A DNA stretch of 64,000 nucleotides from Dyella halodurans (lineage in GTDB: Bacteria; Pseudomonadota; Gammaproteobacteria; Xanthomonadales; Rhodanobacteraceae): NCBI RefSeq assembly GCF_026283925.1, contig NZ_JAPDPF010000001.1, forward strand, positions 186,001-250,000, in the 5' to 3' direction. The notes under the pieces were generated by a model. It made no database searches and was not told the DNA's origin. It was given only the letters and a program-made list of their open reading frames with translations. The translations under genes were made by a program, and so were the position numbers. This document shows, piece after piece, positions 9,072-17,709 of this stretch; the first letter of the stretch is position 1; each line of letters starts with the position of its first letter.

Positions 9072-10045
9072 GCGTAAGTCTCCATGAAGCTGAGCACTTC
9101 GGCCTCGTCCGGCATCGCGGCGAACGAGCCCTGGCGGGTGACGGTCAGCGCGCCGCAGGCCGCGGCGAAGCGCAGGGCGGCGTGCAGGCGCGGCAGCTCG
9201 GTGACGAGCCGGTCGAGACGATCGCCGCTGGCATCGAGCCCGGCGAGCTTGCACAACAAGCCGCCGACAAAGGCATCGCCCGCGGCGGTGGTGTCCACCG
9301 CAGGCACGGCATAGACCGGCAATTCGCCGTCCGCATCGGGATGGAACCAGCGCAGCGGGTTGGCGCCATCGGTGACGACCAGTAAACGCACATGGCCGGC
9401 CCACAGCCGTTCCAGCGTCGCCTCTTCGCCATCCACCGCCAACCAGCTGAACTCCTCGGCGCTCAGCTTCACCACATCAGCCAATTCAAGCGCTGGCCAC
9501 AGCAAGGCACGCGGCTCGACCTCGCGCGGCCAGAGCGCCGGGCGCAGGTTGAGATCAAAGCTAACCAGGGCGCCGGCCGCGCGCGCACGACGCATGCCTT
9601 CGCGCGTGGTTTCGGCCAGTTGCGGGTCGGTCATGCTGTTGGAGCAGACGTGGAAAACGGCCGCTTCGCGGAAACAGTCGTCGCTGAAGTGTTCGGCGCG
9701 AAACAGCAGGTCGGCAGACGGCGGACGATAGAAACTGAAGCTGCGCTCGCCCTGCGCATCGAGTGCGACAAAGGCGAGCGCGGTGTTCGCCTCGCCGGTA
9801 CGCGCCACAGCATGCGTGTCGACGCCTGCGCGCTGCAGGCTGTCAAGCAGGAAGTCGCCGAACAGGTCCTTGCCCAACATGCCGGCGAAGGCAGCCGCGC
9901 CCCCCAGGCGCGCCACCGCGACGGCGACATTGGCCGGTGCGCCGCCCGCATATGGAACGAAGCTGCGTGGAAAGCCGAATTCATCGCCGCCTTCGCTGTG
10001 GAAGTCGATCAGTGCTTCGCCAAAACAGAGAATGGTGCGTGACAT
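9068..10045 (-). CDS. PfkB-family sugar kinase, probable fructokinase
   Basis: A 325-residue ATP-dependent sugar kinase of the ribokinase/PfkB family. The N-terminal signature is seen in SFVPYAGGAPANVAVAVARL (about residues 30-49) and the C-terminal ATP/anion-hole signature with the catalytic Asp in DTTAAGDAFVGGLLCKL (about 248-264). The start was set at the ATG at 10045, one codon inside a possible TTG start. The ribosome-binding site is weak, but the gene lies only 9 bases after the permease gene, so it is part of that operon. With a neighbouring AGE isomerase, fructose is the expected substrate, giving fructose 6-phosphate for glycolysis. Confidence 0.9.
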   Translation of the reverse strand: MSRTILCFGEALIDFHSEGGDEFGFPRSFVPYAGGAPANVAVAVARLGGAAAFAGMLGKDLFGDFLLDSLQRAGVDTHAVARTGEANTALAFVALDAQGERSFSFYRPPSADLLFRAEHFSDDCFREAAVFHVCSNSMTDPQLAETTREGMRRARAAGALVSFDLNLRPALWPREVEPRALLWPALELADVVKLSAEEFSWLAVDGEEATLERLWAGHVRLLVVTDGANPLRWFHPDADGELPVYAVPAVDTTAAGDAFVGGLLCKLAGLDASGDRLDRLVTELPRLHAALRFAAACGALTVTRQGSFAAMPDEAEVLSFMETYA

Positions 10046-10054
10046 CAAGGAATC

Positions 10055-11758
10055 TCAGGAAGTAGAAGCGGGCAGGGCTTGGTCGCGTATGTGCGAGCCG
10101 CGCAGGCCATAGAAGACGATATACGCGTAGCAAAGTACCGGCAGGATGAAAGCGTGCTGGATGCCGAGGCGGTCAGCCAGCACGCCTTGCACCAGCGGCA
10201 GGATGGCGCCGCCGACGATGGCCATCACCAGCAGGCTGGACGCCTTGCCGGTCATCGGGCCCATGCGCTCGATACCCAGCGTGAAGATGGTCGGGAACAT
10301 GATGGAATTGAACAGGCCGATGGCGATGACGCTGGCCATCGCCACCTGGCCATGCGTGAGCATGGTGGTGATCACCAGCAGGCCGGCGATGGTCGCGAAG
10401 GCCGCCAGCAGCTTGCGCGGATTGATCCATACCAGCATGGCCGAGCCAGCGAGACGTCCCACCATGGCGCCGCCCCAGTACATCGACACATAGCGCGATG
10501 CCTGTTGCTCGCTCATATGTCCGATATCGGGCAGCGAGAGGTAGTTGACCAGGAAGCTGCCGATTGAGACCTCGGCACCGACGTAGAAGAAGATCGCCAG
10601 TACGCCGAAGAACACATGCGGATGGCGCAGAGCGTCGAGCAGGGTGTGATGGGTCTGGTCCGCCCGTTCGGTTGCCTCGGTCAGTGCGGGCATGCGAAAC
10701 ATCCACACGCCGGCCGCGAGGACGATCAGGACCAGGCCCAGTCCCAGGTAAGGCGCGCGGACCAGGTCCGATTGTTTCTGGCGATAGCTGCTCAGTTTCT
10801 GCCGGGTGTCGACGGACAGCTTTTCGCGTACGGACAGCAATTGCGCCGCTGTGGTTGCGTCCAGACGTGCGGCGGTGAGTTTGTCGAGCGCGCTGGCGAG
10901 TCGATCCGCCGGCAAGGCCGCCATGCGCTCGGTCGATTGCGCGGCCAGGGTGGCCGCCAGCTGGTTGACCGGAAGCTTGTCGAGGACGTCCGCCAGTCGC
11001 TCCGGCGGCAACTGGCTCATCGTCGCCGCCACCTGGTCGCTCGGCAACCGATCGAGCGAGCCCGCGGCCGCATCGCCGAGGGCGGCGATCAGGCGGTCGG
11101 CAGGCGCCTGTTGCATGGCGACGATGGCTTGCGCGGGCTCGGCATTGTTGAGCGCGTGCACGAGCGTCACCGTCTCCGGCGCCTTGTGCAGGCTCGGCGG
11201 TATCGACGCGGACGTGGCGGAAAGAATCAGCAAGCCGCCGAGCAACGGCCCTAGCGTCGTGCCGAGCGAGTTCATCGCTTGCGCCAGGGTCAGGCGGCTT
11301 GAACTGGTGCGCTCCGGTCCCAGCAGGGCGACATACGGATTGGCCGCCACCTGCAGCACCGTGATGCCGGTGGCCAGCACGAACAGCGCAGCGAGAAACG
11401 CCGCGTAGGAGTGCAACTGCGCCGCGGGCCAGAAGCCGAAGGCGCCGAGCGCGGCGATGCCCAACCCGGCCACGATGCCCTTCTTGTAGCCGAGCGCCGC
11501 CACCAGCCGTCCGGCGGGCAGCGACATCAGGAAATACGCGCCGAAAAACGTGAACTGCACCAGCATGGCTTGTGCGTAGTTCAGCTCGAACACCGACTTC
11601 AGGTGCGGAATCAGGATGTCGTTCAGTACGGTGAGAAAGCCCCACATGAAGAAAATCGTGGTGGCCACCGCCATTGCCAGCGGGTAGTCGGTATAGCGTG
11701 TCTTGCCAATGCCCTGCGACGCGCCGGTCGACAAGGTGGGAGGGGCTGCGAAGGCCAT
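10055..11758 (-). CDS. FucP-type sugar:proton symporter with an inserted helical-repeat domain
   Basis: A 567-residue inner-membrane MFS permease of the FucP/glucose-galactose type. The first half carries five helices (about 25-180) with the family features FFMWGFLTVLNDILIPHLK and LQVAANPYVALLG; the second half resumes at about residue 335 with APYLGLGLVLIVLAAG. Usual family length is about 410-440. The excess is a stretch of about 150 residues (183-332) in the loop between helices 5 and 6, built mainly of 12-residue units such as PPERLADVLDKL and PADRLASALDKL. By FucP topology this loop faces the periplasm. The gene lies 14 bases after the LacI-type regulator and 9 bases before the kinase, so it should import the sugar released by the GH92 enzyme. 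Confidence 0.9.
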   Translation of the reverse strand: MAFAAPPTLSTGASQGIGKTRYTDYPLAMAVATTIFFMWGFLTVLNDILIPHLKSVFELNYAQAMLVQFTFFGAYFLMSLPAGRLVAALGYKKGIVAGLGIAALGAFGFWPAAQLHSYAAFLAALFVLATGITVLQVAANPYVALLGPERTSSSRLTLAQAMNSLGTTLGPLLGGLLILSATSASIPPSLHKAPETVTLVHALNNAEPAQAIVAMQQAPADRLIAALGDAAAGSLDRLPSDQVAATMSQLPPERLADVLDKLPVNQLAATLAAQSTERMAALPADRLASALDKLTAARLDATTAAQLLSVREKLSVDTRQKLSSYRQKQSDLVRAPYLGLGLVLIVLAAGVWMFRMPALTEATERADQTHHTLLDALRHPHVFFGVLAIFFYVGAEVSIGSFLVNYLSLPDIGHMSEQQASRYVSMYWGGAMVGRLAGSAMLVWINPRKLLAAFATIAGLLVITTMLTHGQVAMASVIAIGLFNSIMFPTIFTLGIERMGPMTGKASSLLVMAIVGGAILPLVQGVLADRLGIQHAFILPVLCYAYIVFYGLRGSHIRDQALPASTS

Positions 11759-11772
11759 GCGGATTCCGTCGG

Positions 11773-12819
11773 TCAGAGGGGAGGACAGCTGCTTTCGCGC
11801 ACCACCAGCTCCACCGGTGCGACGACGGTGCCTGCCTTGGCCTGCGGTTGTTGCAGACGGGCGAGGATAAGTTCGGCAGCCTGGCGCCCACGCGCACGAG
11901 GTGCCGTGGACAAGGTGGTCAGCGGCGGCATGCTCAGTGAGGCTTCGGCGATATCGTCGAAGCCGGTCACGGCGAAATCACGCCCCGGCTGGCGGCCATG
12001 TTGATTGAGGCCCAGCATCAAGCCCAGCGCCACGGCATCGTTGTAGCAAACCGCGGCGGTAAGCGCGGCATCGCCAGCGAGCAGGGCGTGCGTGGCGCGC
12101 GCCGCATCGACACGCGTCGGTGCACTTTCCACGCGCCAGTTCGGCGCGATGGCCAGGCCGGCGGCCTGCATGGCCTGCTCGTAGCCGGCATAGCGCTCGC
12201 GGCTGGAGCTGGAATCGTCATGCCCGCCAAAGAAGCCGATGCGGCGATGCCCCTGCGCGATCAGGTGTTCCGTGGCCAGGCGCGTGCCGCGCTGGTTGTC
12301 CAGCATCAGCCGGTCCCAGTGCGCGTATTCCGGCAGGGTGCCCCCCAGCTCGCGGTTGAACAGCACGACCGGTGTGCGTGCACCGACGGCCGCCAGCACG
12401 GCGCGCGCTTCACTGCCCTCCGCCGGCGAGAGAATGATGCCGCCCGGGCCATGCTCGATCAGCGAGCTGAGCACGGCGTGTTCGCGCGAGCTCGACTCGC
12501 CGCTGCTGCCAAGCAGGGTGACGAAGCCTGCTTCACCAAGGGCTTCGTCGACACCCGCGGCGAATTCGGCGAAGAACGGGTTCGCCAGTTCATTGACGAC
12601 CAGGGCGATGCTCGACGACGTCCGTCGACGCAGGTTGGCCGCGGCGCGGTTGTAGACATAGCCCTGGCGACGCAGTTCGTCTTCGACCCGCGCACGGGTA
12701 TGCTTGTTGACCAGCGGGCTGCCGCGCAGCACCAGCGATACGGTGGCGCGCGACACGCCGCAGCCGGCGGCGATATCGTTCAGGGTGATTTTGCGATCAA
12801 CGGATGTCTGGCTTTCCAT
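11773..12819 (-). CDS. LacI-family transcriptional regulator
   Basis: A 348-residue repressor. Residues 11-56 form the LacI helix-turn-helix and hinge (LNDIAAGCGVSRATVSLVLR, then NKHTRARVEDELRRQGYVYN with NRAAANLRRR as hinge helix). A periplasmic-binding-protein-like effector domain follows (SIALVVNELANPFFAEFAAG to the C-terminus), which would bind a sugar. It is the first gene of a minus-strand operon with the permease, kinase and epimerase. A palindrome of the LacI type lies 15 bases before its start and a second lies just before the divergent GH92 gene. Repression of both units with induction by mannose or a mannoside is the likely logic (inference). Confidence 0.93.
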   Translation of the reverse strand: MESQTSVDRKITLNDIAAGCGVSRATVSLVLRGSPLVNKHTRARVEDELRRQGYVYNRAAANLRRRTSSSIALVVNELANPFFAEFAAGVDEALGEAGFVTLLGSSGESSSREHAVLSSLIEHGPGGIILSPAEGSEARAVLAAVGARTPVVLFNRELGGTLPEYAHWDRLMLDNQRGTRLATEHLIAQGHRRIGFFGGHDDSSSSRERYAGYEQAMQAAGLAIAPNWRVESAPTRVDAARATHALLAGDAALTAAVCYNDAVALGLMLGLNQHGRQPGRDFAVTGFDDIAEASLSMPPLTTLSTAPRARGRQAAELILARLQQPQAKAGTVVAPVELVVRESSCPPL

Positions 12820-12833
12820 AGCGGGCCGCTGTG

Positions 12834-12849
12834 ATTAGAACGATCTAAA
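12834..12849. promoter_or_regulatory. Putative LacI-type operator, copy 1
   Basis: The imperfect palindrome ATTAGAACGATCTAAA is centred on CG at 12841-12842, 15 bases upstream of the LacI-type regulator start. A central CpG and 14-20 base dyad are typical of LacI-family operators. A second copy sharing TTAGAACGAT lies 103 bases away. Confidence 0.7.
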
Positions 12850-12936
12850 TGTAACCTGCCCCCGCGGTGAAACGGAAACAGATTCGATGGCGCGATGCAG
12901 CATGCATGAGCGCACTGGGGAATGTTAGTTTTCGAA

Positions 12937-12952
12937 TTTAGAACGATTCAAA
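12937..12952. promoter_or_regulatory. Putative LacI-type operator, copy 2
   Basis: TTTAGAACGATTCAAA, centred on CG at 12944-12945, lies 20 bases upstream of the GH92 start codon. Bound repressor here would cover the likely initiation region of the mannosidase gene. The centre-to-centre distance to copy 1 is 103 bases, close to ten helical turns, so looping by a tetrameric or paired repressor is possible. Confidence 0.7.
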
Positions 12953-12972
12953 TCTCTTCCTGAGGGGAATCC

Positions 12973-15336
12973 ATGAGCTGTTTGCCGTCCCGTGCATGGC
13001 TGCCGAGCCTGCTTGCCGCCGCGCTGTCCTTGTCTTCCGGCCTGAGTCACGCGGCCACCGGCCATGCCGAGGACGTCGATCCAAGTATCGGCACCGGAGG
13101 CGATGGTCATACCTTTCCTGGCGCGACGATGCCGTTCGGCATGATCCAGCTGTCGCCGGATACCGCCATGCCGGACTTCAAGCACGCCTACAAATGGGCG
13201 GCCGGCTACCAGTATGGCGACAGCAGCCTGCTGGGTTTCTCGCACACGCATTTTTCCGGTTCGGGACATTCGGACCTCGGTGACGTGCTGGTGATGCCGA
13301 TTGCCGGTGACGTGCGGCTTGAGCCGGGCGATGTGGCCAAGCCGGGCAGTGGCTACCGCTCGCGTTTCAGCCATGACAGCGAGACGGTACAGGCGGGTTA
13401 TTACGCGGTGACGTTGAGCGATTACGGCGTGCGCGCCGAATTGACCGCCGGGCGTCGCGTCGGCTGGCACCGCTACACCTTCCCGGCTGGCAAGCCGGCG
13501 CACCTGCTGTTGGACCTGCGGCCGAGCATTTACGACTACCAGGGCAAGGTGCTGTGGTCGAGCCTGCGCGTGTATGACGACGGCACCGTGACCGGTTGCC
13601 GCACGACCCGTGGCTGGGCACCTGGCCGCGAACTGTGTTTTGCCATGCGCTTCTCGCAGCCGCTGCGTTCGCGCACGCTGTTCAACCGCGAGACGGACAA
13701 TCTCTACAAGGGCTTCGCCGGCCCAGGCCATCAGCCCGAGGACCGCGATGCGCAAAGCGGGCGTGCGCTGGAAGCCGTCTTCGATTTCGGCGAACTGAAG
13801 CAGCCGCTGGGCGTCAAGGTGGCGATTTCGCCGGTGAGCGAGGACAACGCCATCGCCAATCTCGATGCGGAAGGGCAGGGCTGGGACTTCGACGCCCGCC
13901 GCGCCGAAGCGCGTGCCGCCTGGGACAAGGCATTGGCGGTGATCGATGTGGACGCATCGAAGGACCAGCGCGTCGGCTTCTACACCTCGCTATACCACGC
14001 CATGTTGTCGCCCACCCTGAGCATGGATGTGAACGGCCAGTTCCGTGGCCCCGATGGCGCCGTGCATCAGGCCACCGACACGAACGGCAAGTTCGAATTC
14101 CACTCGACCTGGTCGCTATGGGACGTGTATCGCGCCCAGCAGCCGCTGATGGCCTTGCTGATGCCCCAGCGCAGCACCGACTTCATCCGCTCGCTGATCG
14201 CCGCGCGTGAGGCCAGCCCGTTCGGCATCCTGCCGGTATGGGCGTACCAGGGCCTGGAGACGTGGTGCATGATCGGTTACCACGCGGTGCCGGTGATCGC
14301 CGATGCGTATATCAAGGGTGTGCGCGGCTTCGATGTGGATGCCGCACTCAAGGCGATGGTAGCCAGCGCGACCTATGCGCCCTACGGCGGCCTGGGCGAC
14401 TATATGAAGCTCGGCTATGTGCCGATCGACAAGGAACCGGAGGGCGCGTCCAAGACCCTGGAATACGCTTACGACGACTGGTCGCTGGCGCAGATGGCCA
14501 AGGCCGTGGGACGCAAGGACATTGCCGCCACGTTCGACAAGCGCGCCGGCAACTGGCGCCACGCGTATGACTCGAAGACCGGCTTCATGCGTGCGCGCAA
14601 GGTCGATGGCAGCTTCCGCGAGCCGTTCAACCCGGACACCGCCGGCTATGGCACCGACTATACCGAGGGCAATGCCTGGCAGTACTCCTGGTACGTGCCG
14701 CAGGACGTCGCCGGTCTGGTCAAGGCGATGGGTGGCGATGCCAACTTCGTGACCAAGCTGGACAGCGTGTTCGACGCCAAGGTCGATCCATCGAAATTCG
14801 CCAACGTGGAAGACATTACCGGCCTGATCGGCTGGTATGCCCATGGCAACGAACCCAGCCATCACCTGGCCTACCTCTACGATTATGCCGGCGCACCGTG
14901 GCAGACCCAGAAGCGGCTCAAGCAGATCATGGACAGCCAGTACGCGCAGCGTCCGGATGGACTGGCCGGCAACGACGACCTGGGCCAGATGTCGGCCTGG
15001 TACATCTTCACTGCCCTGGGCTTCTACCCGGTGACCCCGGCCAGTGACGAGTACGCCCTGGGCCGGCCCTTCGTCTCTCGCGCCACCCTGCACCTGAGCA
15101 ATGGCAAGGACTTCACGGTCACCGCCGAACCACTGGATGACGCCCACCCCTATGTCGGTACTGTCACCTTGAACGGCAAGCCGTTGGATCGCGTCTTCCT
15201 GCGTCATGGGGAAATCCTCGCCGGCGGCGAACTGCACTTCACCATGCAGGCGGAACCCAATCGCAGCTGGGGGCGGGCCGCTGAGGCCAGGCCGTCGTCG
15301 ATGAGCGGCCCAGGGAATCGCTGGCCCGCTATGTAA
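12973..15336 (+). CDS. Secreted GH92 family alpha-mannosidase
   Basis: A 787-residue exported glycoside hydrolase of family 92, a group of calcium-dependent exo-alpha-mannosidases. It has a Sec signal peptide (about residues 1-27, ending LSHAA). The N-terminal beta-sandwich carries GTGGDGHTFPGATMPFGMIQ and GFSHTHFSGSGHSDLGD. The (alpha/alpha)6 catalytic domain carries GLETWCMIGYH, HGNEPSHHLAYLYDYAG and AGNDDLGQMSAWY; family knowledge places the catalytic acid Glu and base Asp in such motifs. One deviation is Leu where many members have Cys in GNDDCGQ. The divergent operon encodes uptake and breakdown of the released sugar. Linkage specificity (1,2, 1,3 or other) cannot be read from the sequence. 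Confidence 0.94.
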   Translation: MSCLPSRAWLPSLLAAALSLSSGLSHAATGHAEDVDPSIGTGGDGHTFPGATMPFGMIQLSPDTAMPDFKHAYKWAAGYQYGDSSLLGFSHTHFSGSGHSDLGDVLVMPIAGDVRLEPGDVAKPGSGYRSRFSHDSETVQAGYYAVTLSDYGVRAELTAGRRVGWHRYTFPAGKPAHLLLDLRPSIYDYQGKVLWSSLRVYDDGTVTGCRTTRGWAPGRELCFAMRFSQPLRSRTLFNRETDNLYKGFAGPGHQPEDRDAQSGRALEAVFDFGELKQPLGVKVAISPVSEDNAIANLDAEGQGWDFDARRAEARAAWDKALAVIDVDASKDQRVGFYTSLYHAMLSPTLSMDVNGQFRGPDGAVHQATDTNGKFEFHSTWSLWDVYRAQQPLMALLMPQRSTDFIRSLIAAREASPFGILPVWAYQGLETWCMIGYHAVPVIADAYIKGVRGFDVDAALKAMVASATYAPYGGLGDYMKLGYVPIDKEPEGASKTLEYAYDDWSLAQMAKAVGRKDIAATFDKRAGNWRHAYDSKTGFMRARKVDGSFREPFNPDTAGYGTDYTEGNAWQYSWYVPQDVAGLVKAMGGDANFVTKLDSVFDAKVDPSKFANVEDITGLIGWYAHGNEPSHHLAYLYDYAGAPWQTQKRLKQIMDSQYAQRPDGLAGNDDLGQMSAWYIFTALGFYPVTPASDEYALGRPFVSRATLHLSNGKDFTVTAEPLDDAHPYVGTVTLNGKPLDRVFLRHGEILAGGELHFTMQAEPNRSWGRAAEARPSSMSGPGNRWPAM

Positions 15337-15341
15337 GAAAT

Positions 15342-15372
15342 CCCTGGGTTATAAAGCTGGCAATTCCCAGGG
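15342..15372. repeat. Inverted repeat between GH92 and histidine kinase genes
   Basis: CCCTGGG (15342-15348) and CCCAGGG (15366-15372) form a 7-base inverted repeat with a 17-base spacer in the 49-base gap after the mannosidase stop. It could be a weak transcript-end hairpin or a protein-binding dyad in front of the kinase gene; there is no T-run. Confidence 0.4.
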
Positions 15373-15385
15373 TGATTCTGCAAAC

Positions 15386-17236
15386 ATGGCCTACATGTTG
15401 CGCTCATCCTGGAAATTGGCGTCGACGTTGCGGCCCGCCATGAAGGACCGCATGGCGCTGCGTTGGCGCCTGGGTGGCCTGTTGTTCGCCGTGCTGGTGA
15501 TCGTGGCGTTGCCCTATATGGTGACGCGCAGTGGCGCGGGCGAGGCGATCAAGGCCAACGAGCGCGTGACGCACTCGTCGGAAGTGAAGTCGCTGACCTA
15601 CCGGATCGCCTATGTGACACGCGACAGTGAGGCGGCGATTTACCGCCTGATCAATGGCGACGTCGATCCCCAGGTGCGCATGCGGGCCCAGCGCGCCAGC
15701 CATCAAGTGCCAGCATTGCTGGCCCAGCTGCGCGAGATGACGCGCGACAGTCCGGACCAGCAATCCCTGATCGGCGCCCTGGGTTCCACCGTCAACGGCC
15801 GGCTGGCGCTCACCAGCCTGGCCATCCAGCGCTTCGAGCAGCACGACCAGGCCGGCGCCAGCGACGCCATGCGCGATTCCGGCACGCTGTTCAAGATGGA
15901 CGACCTCATCGACGGCATCGTGCGCAATGAGGACAGCACCCTGCTGGCGCGCCGGACCGAAGCCCAGCGGGAATCCTTCAACAGCAGCCTGGCGCTGGCG
16001 ATCACCGCGATTGCGCAGATCGTGCTGCTGACCATCGTGGTCATCGTGTCCGAACGCCAGATCAGCCGGCGCCTGCGCGCCGAGGTACGCGAAGGGCAGG
16101 CTGTGCAGCGCTCGCAGCTGATCGTGCAGGCGGTGCGCGAGCCGATTGCCTTGCTCGACACCTCGCTCGGTACCCTGCTGGTCAATGCGGCGTTCGGCGA
16201 GCTGTATGGCTTGCCGCCGGATTTCCGACAGTCGCTGCCGTTGACCGAGATCGGCGACGGCGCCTGGACCGACAGCGCGCTGCTGCAACGCCTGAACGAC
16301 GTGCTGCTGCTGGATCGCGAACTGTGGGACTACGAGCTGATCCAGCGCACCGTAGATGGCGTCGACCGTCACGTGGTGATCAATGCCCGCCGCCTGGAGC
16401 AGGATGGCGAGGGCGAGCCGGTGTTGCTGTTGACGCTTAGCGACGTGACCGCACGCGCGCTGGTCGAACAGCAGGTGAAGGAACTCAACCGCCAGCTCGA
16501 AGGCAAGATTGAACAGGTGTCGGACGTCAACCGCGAGCTGGAAGCCTTCAGCTATTCGGTGTCGCATGACCTGCGCGCGCCGCTGCGCCACATCAGCGGT
16601 TTCGCTGGCAAGCTGTCGCATCATCTGGGCGATGGGGCCGACGAGAAGGCGAAGCACTACATCGAGGTGATCAACGATGCCGCCCGCCGCATGGCGCTGT
16701 TGATCGAGGACCTGCTGGTGTTCTCGCGCCTGGGTCGAGGCGCGCTGCGCCTGCAGCCGGTGGACATGCAATCGCTCGCCGACGAGGCGCGCGCGCTGGC
16801 CGAGACCGATGCGCACGGCCGCCATATCGTGTGGTCGATCGCGCCGCTGCCAATCGTCATCGGCGACGAGAACATGCTGCGCACGGTGTGGCAGAACCTG
16901 CTGGGCAACGCCGTGAAGTACACCGGCAAATGCGAGGTCGCGCGCATCGATGTCGATGTCCAGCGCAATCGGGATGGCAGTTACGAATTCCTGGTCAGCG
17001 ACAATGGCGCCGGCTTCGACATGCAGTACGCCGGCAAGCTGTTTGGCGTGTTCCAGCGCCTGCATCGCGCGTCCGAGTTCCCGGGCAACGGCATTGGCCT
17101 GGCCAATGTCCGCCGCATCATTTCGCGACATGGTGGCCGCGTGTGGGCGGATGCGAAGCCGGACCAGGGCGCCCGCTTCCATTTCACGCTGCCGTCCTCC
17201 GATCTGGCGGAGAGTCTTGCCCAGAGGCGGCCATGA
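15386..17236 (+). CDS. Membrane sensor histidine kinase with CHASE3-like and PAS domains
   Basis: A 616-residue inner-membrane sensor kinase. Helices at about 29-45 and 201-222 enclose a periplasmic all-helical CHASE3-like domain. A PAS domain follows (about 245-355), then a short coiled coil, the HisKA domain with phospho-acceptor His394 in SYSVSHDLRAPLRH, and the HATPase domain (N-box LLGNAVKYTG, G1 box DNGAGFD, then GNGIGLANVRRI). This kinase type resembles phytochrome-like kinases that work with a single-domain regulator. Its TGA overlaps the ATG of exactly such a regulator gene. The start is not certain: 15395 and 15440 are alternatives and none has a strong ribosome-binding site. The signal is unknown. 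Confidence 0.9.
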   Translation: MAYMLRSSWKLASTLRPAMKDRMALRWRLGGLLFAVLVIVALPYMVTRSGAGEAIKANERVTHSSEVKSLTYRIAYVTRDSEAAIYRLINGDVDPQVRMRAQRASHQVPALLAQLREMTRDSPDQQSLIGALGSTVNGRLALTSLAIQRFEQHDQAGASDAMRDSGTLFKMDDLIDGIVRNEDSTLLARRTEAQRESFNSSLALAITAIAQIVLLTIVVIVSERQISRRLRAEVREGQAVQRSQLIVQAVREPIALLDTSLGTLLVNAAFGELYGLPPDFRQSLPLTEIGDGAWTDSALLQRLNDVLLLDRELWDYELIQRTVDGVDRHVVINARRLEQDGEGEPVLLLTLSDVTARALVEQQVKELNRQLEGKIEQVSDVNRELEAFSYSVSHDLRAPLRHISGFAGKLSHHLGDGADEKAKHYIEVINDAARRMALLIEDLLVFSRLGRGALRLQPVDMQSLADEARALAETDAHGRHIVWSIAPLPIVIGDENMLRTVWQNLLGNAVKYTGKCEVARIDVDVQRNRDGSYEFLVSDNGAGFDMQYAGKLFGVFQRLHRASEFPGNGIGLANVRRIISRHGGRVWADAKPDQGARFHFTLPSSDLAESLAQRRP

Positions 17237-17679
17237 ATCACCGTGATATCCGCACCATCCTGCTGGTCGAGGACAGTCTCGCCGACGCTGAAATGGCGCT
17301 CGACGCGCTCAACGGCGCCCATCTCGCCAATCCCGTCGTGCACGTGGAAGATGGCGTCGACTGCCTGGATTATCTGTATTGCCGCGGCGAGTGGGCGGGG
17401 CGCGAGCCGGTCGATCCCGCCGTGGTGCTGCTCGACATCAAGATGCCGCGCATGGGCGGCATCGAGGTGTTGACCCACCTGCGCGCCGACGAGCGCTTTC
17501 GCCGCGTGCCTGTGGTCATCCTGTCCTCGTCGCGCGAGGAGAGTGACCTGGCGCGCAGTTGGGACATCGGCGCCAATGCGTACGTAATCAAGCCGGTCGA
17601 CGTCGATCAGTTTTTTGACGCCGTGCGGACGCTGGGACAATTCTGGGCCGTGCTGAATCAGGGCCCGGAGCAGGATTGA
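17233..17679 (+). CDS. Single-domain response regulator (Rcp1-like)
   Basis: A 148-residue receiver-only regulator that translationally overlaps the preceding kinase by 4 bases (ATGA), so it should be its direct phosphorylation partner. The acidic pocket is in VEDS (Glu13, Asp14), the phospho-acceptor is Asp68 in VVLLDIKMPRMGG, the signalling Ser is near residue 99-100 and Lys120 is in YVIKPVD. It has the extended loop after helix 2 (YLYCRGEWAGREPVDPA) seen in Rcp1-type regulators paired with phytochrome-like kinases. With no output domain, it probably acts by protein contact or phosphotransfer, perhaps to the hybrid kinase encoded 30 bases downstream. Confidence 0.92.
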   Translation: MNHRDIRTILLVEDSLADAEMALDALNGAHLANPVVHVEDGVDCLDYLYCRGEWAGREPVDPAVVLLDIKMPRMGGIEVLTHLRADERFRRVPVVILSSSREESDLARSWDIGANAYVIKPVDVDQFFDAVRTLGQFWAVLNQGPEQD

Positions 17680-17709
17680 GTCGGATCGAAACAGGCTCTG
17701 GAGTGGCGA

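Noticed and set aside
15404-17182. 592-codon antisense frame over the sensor kinase gene
   Set aside because: The plus strand encodes a complete HisKA/HATPase kinase with conserved motifs; the antisense product is His/Gln/Arg-rich with no family features.
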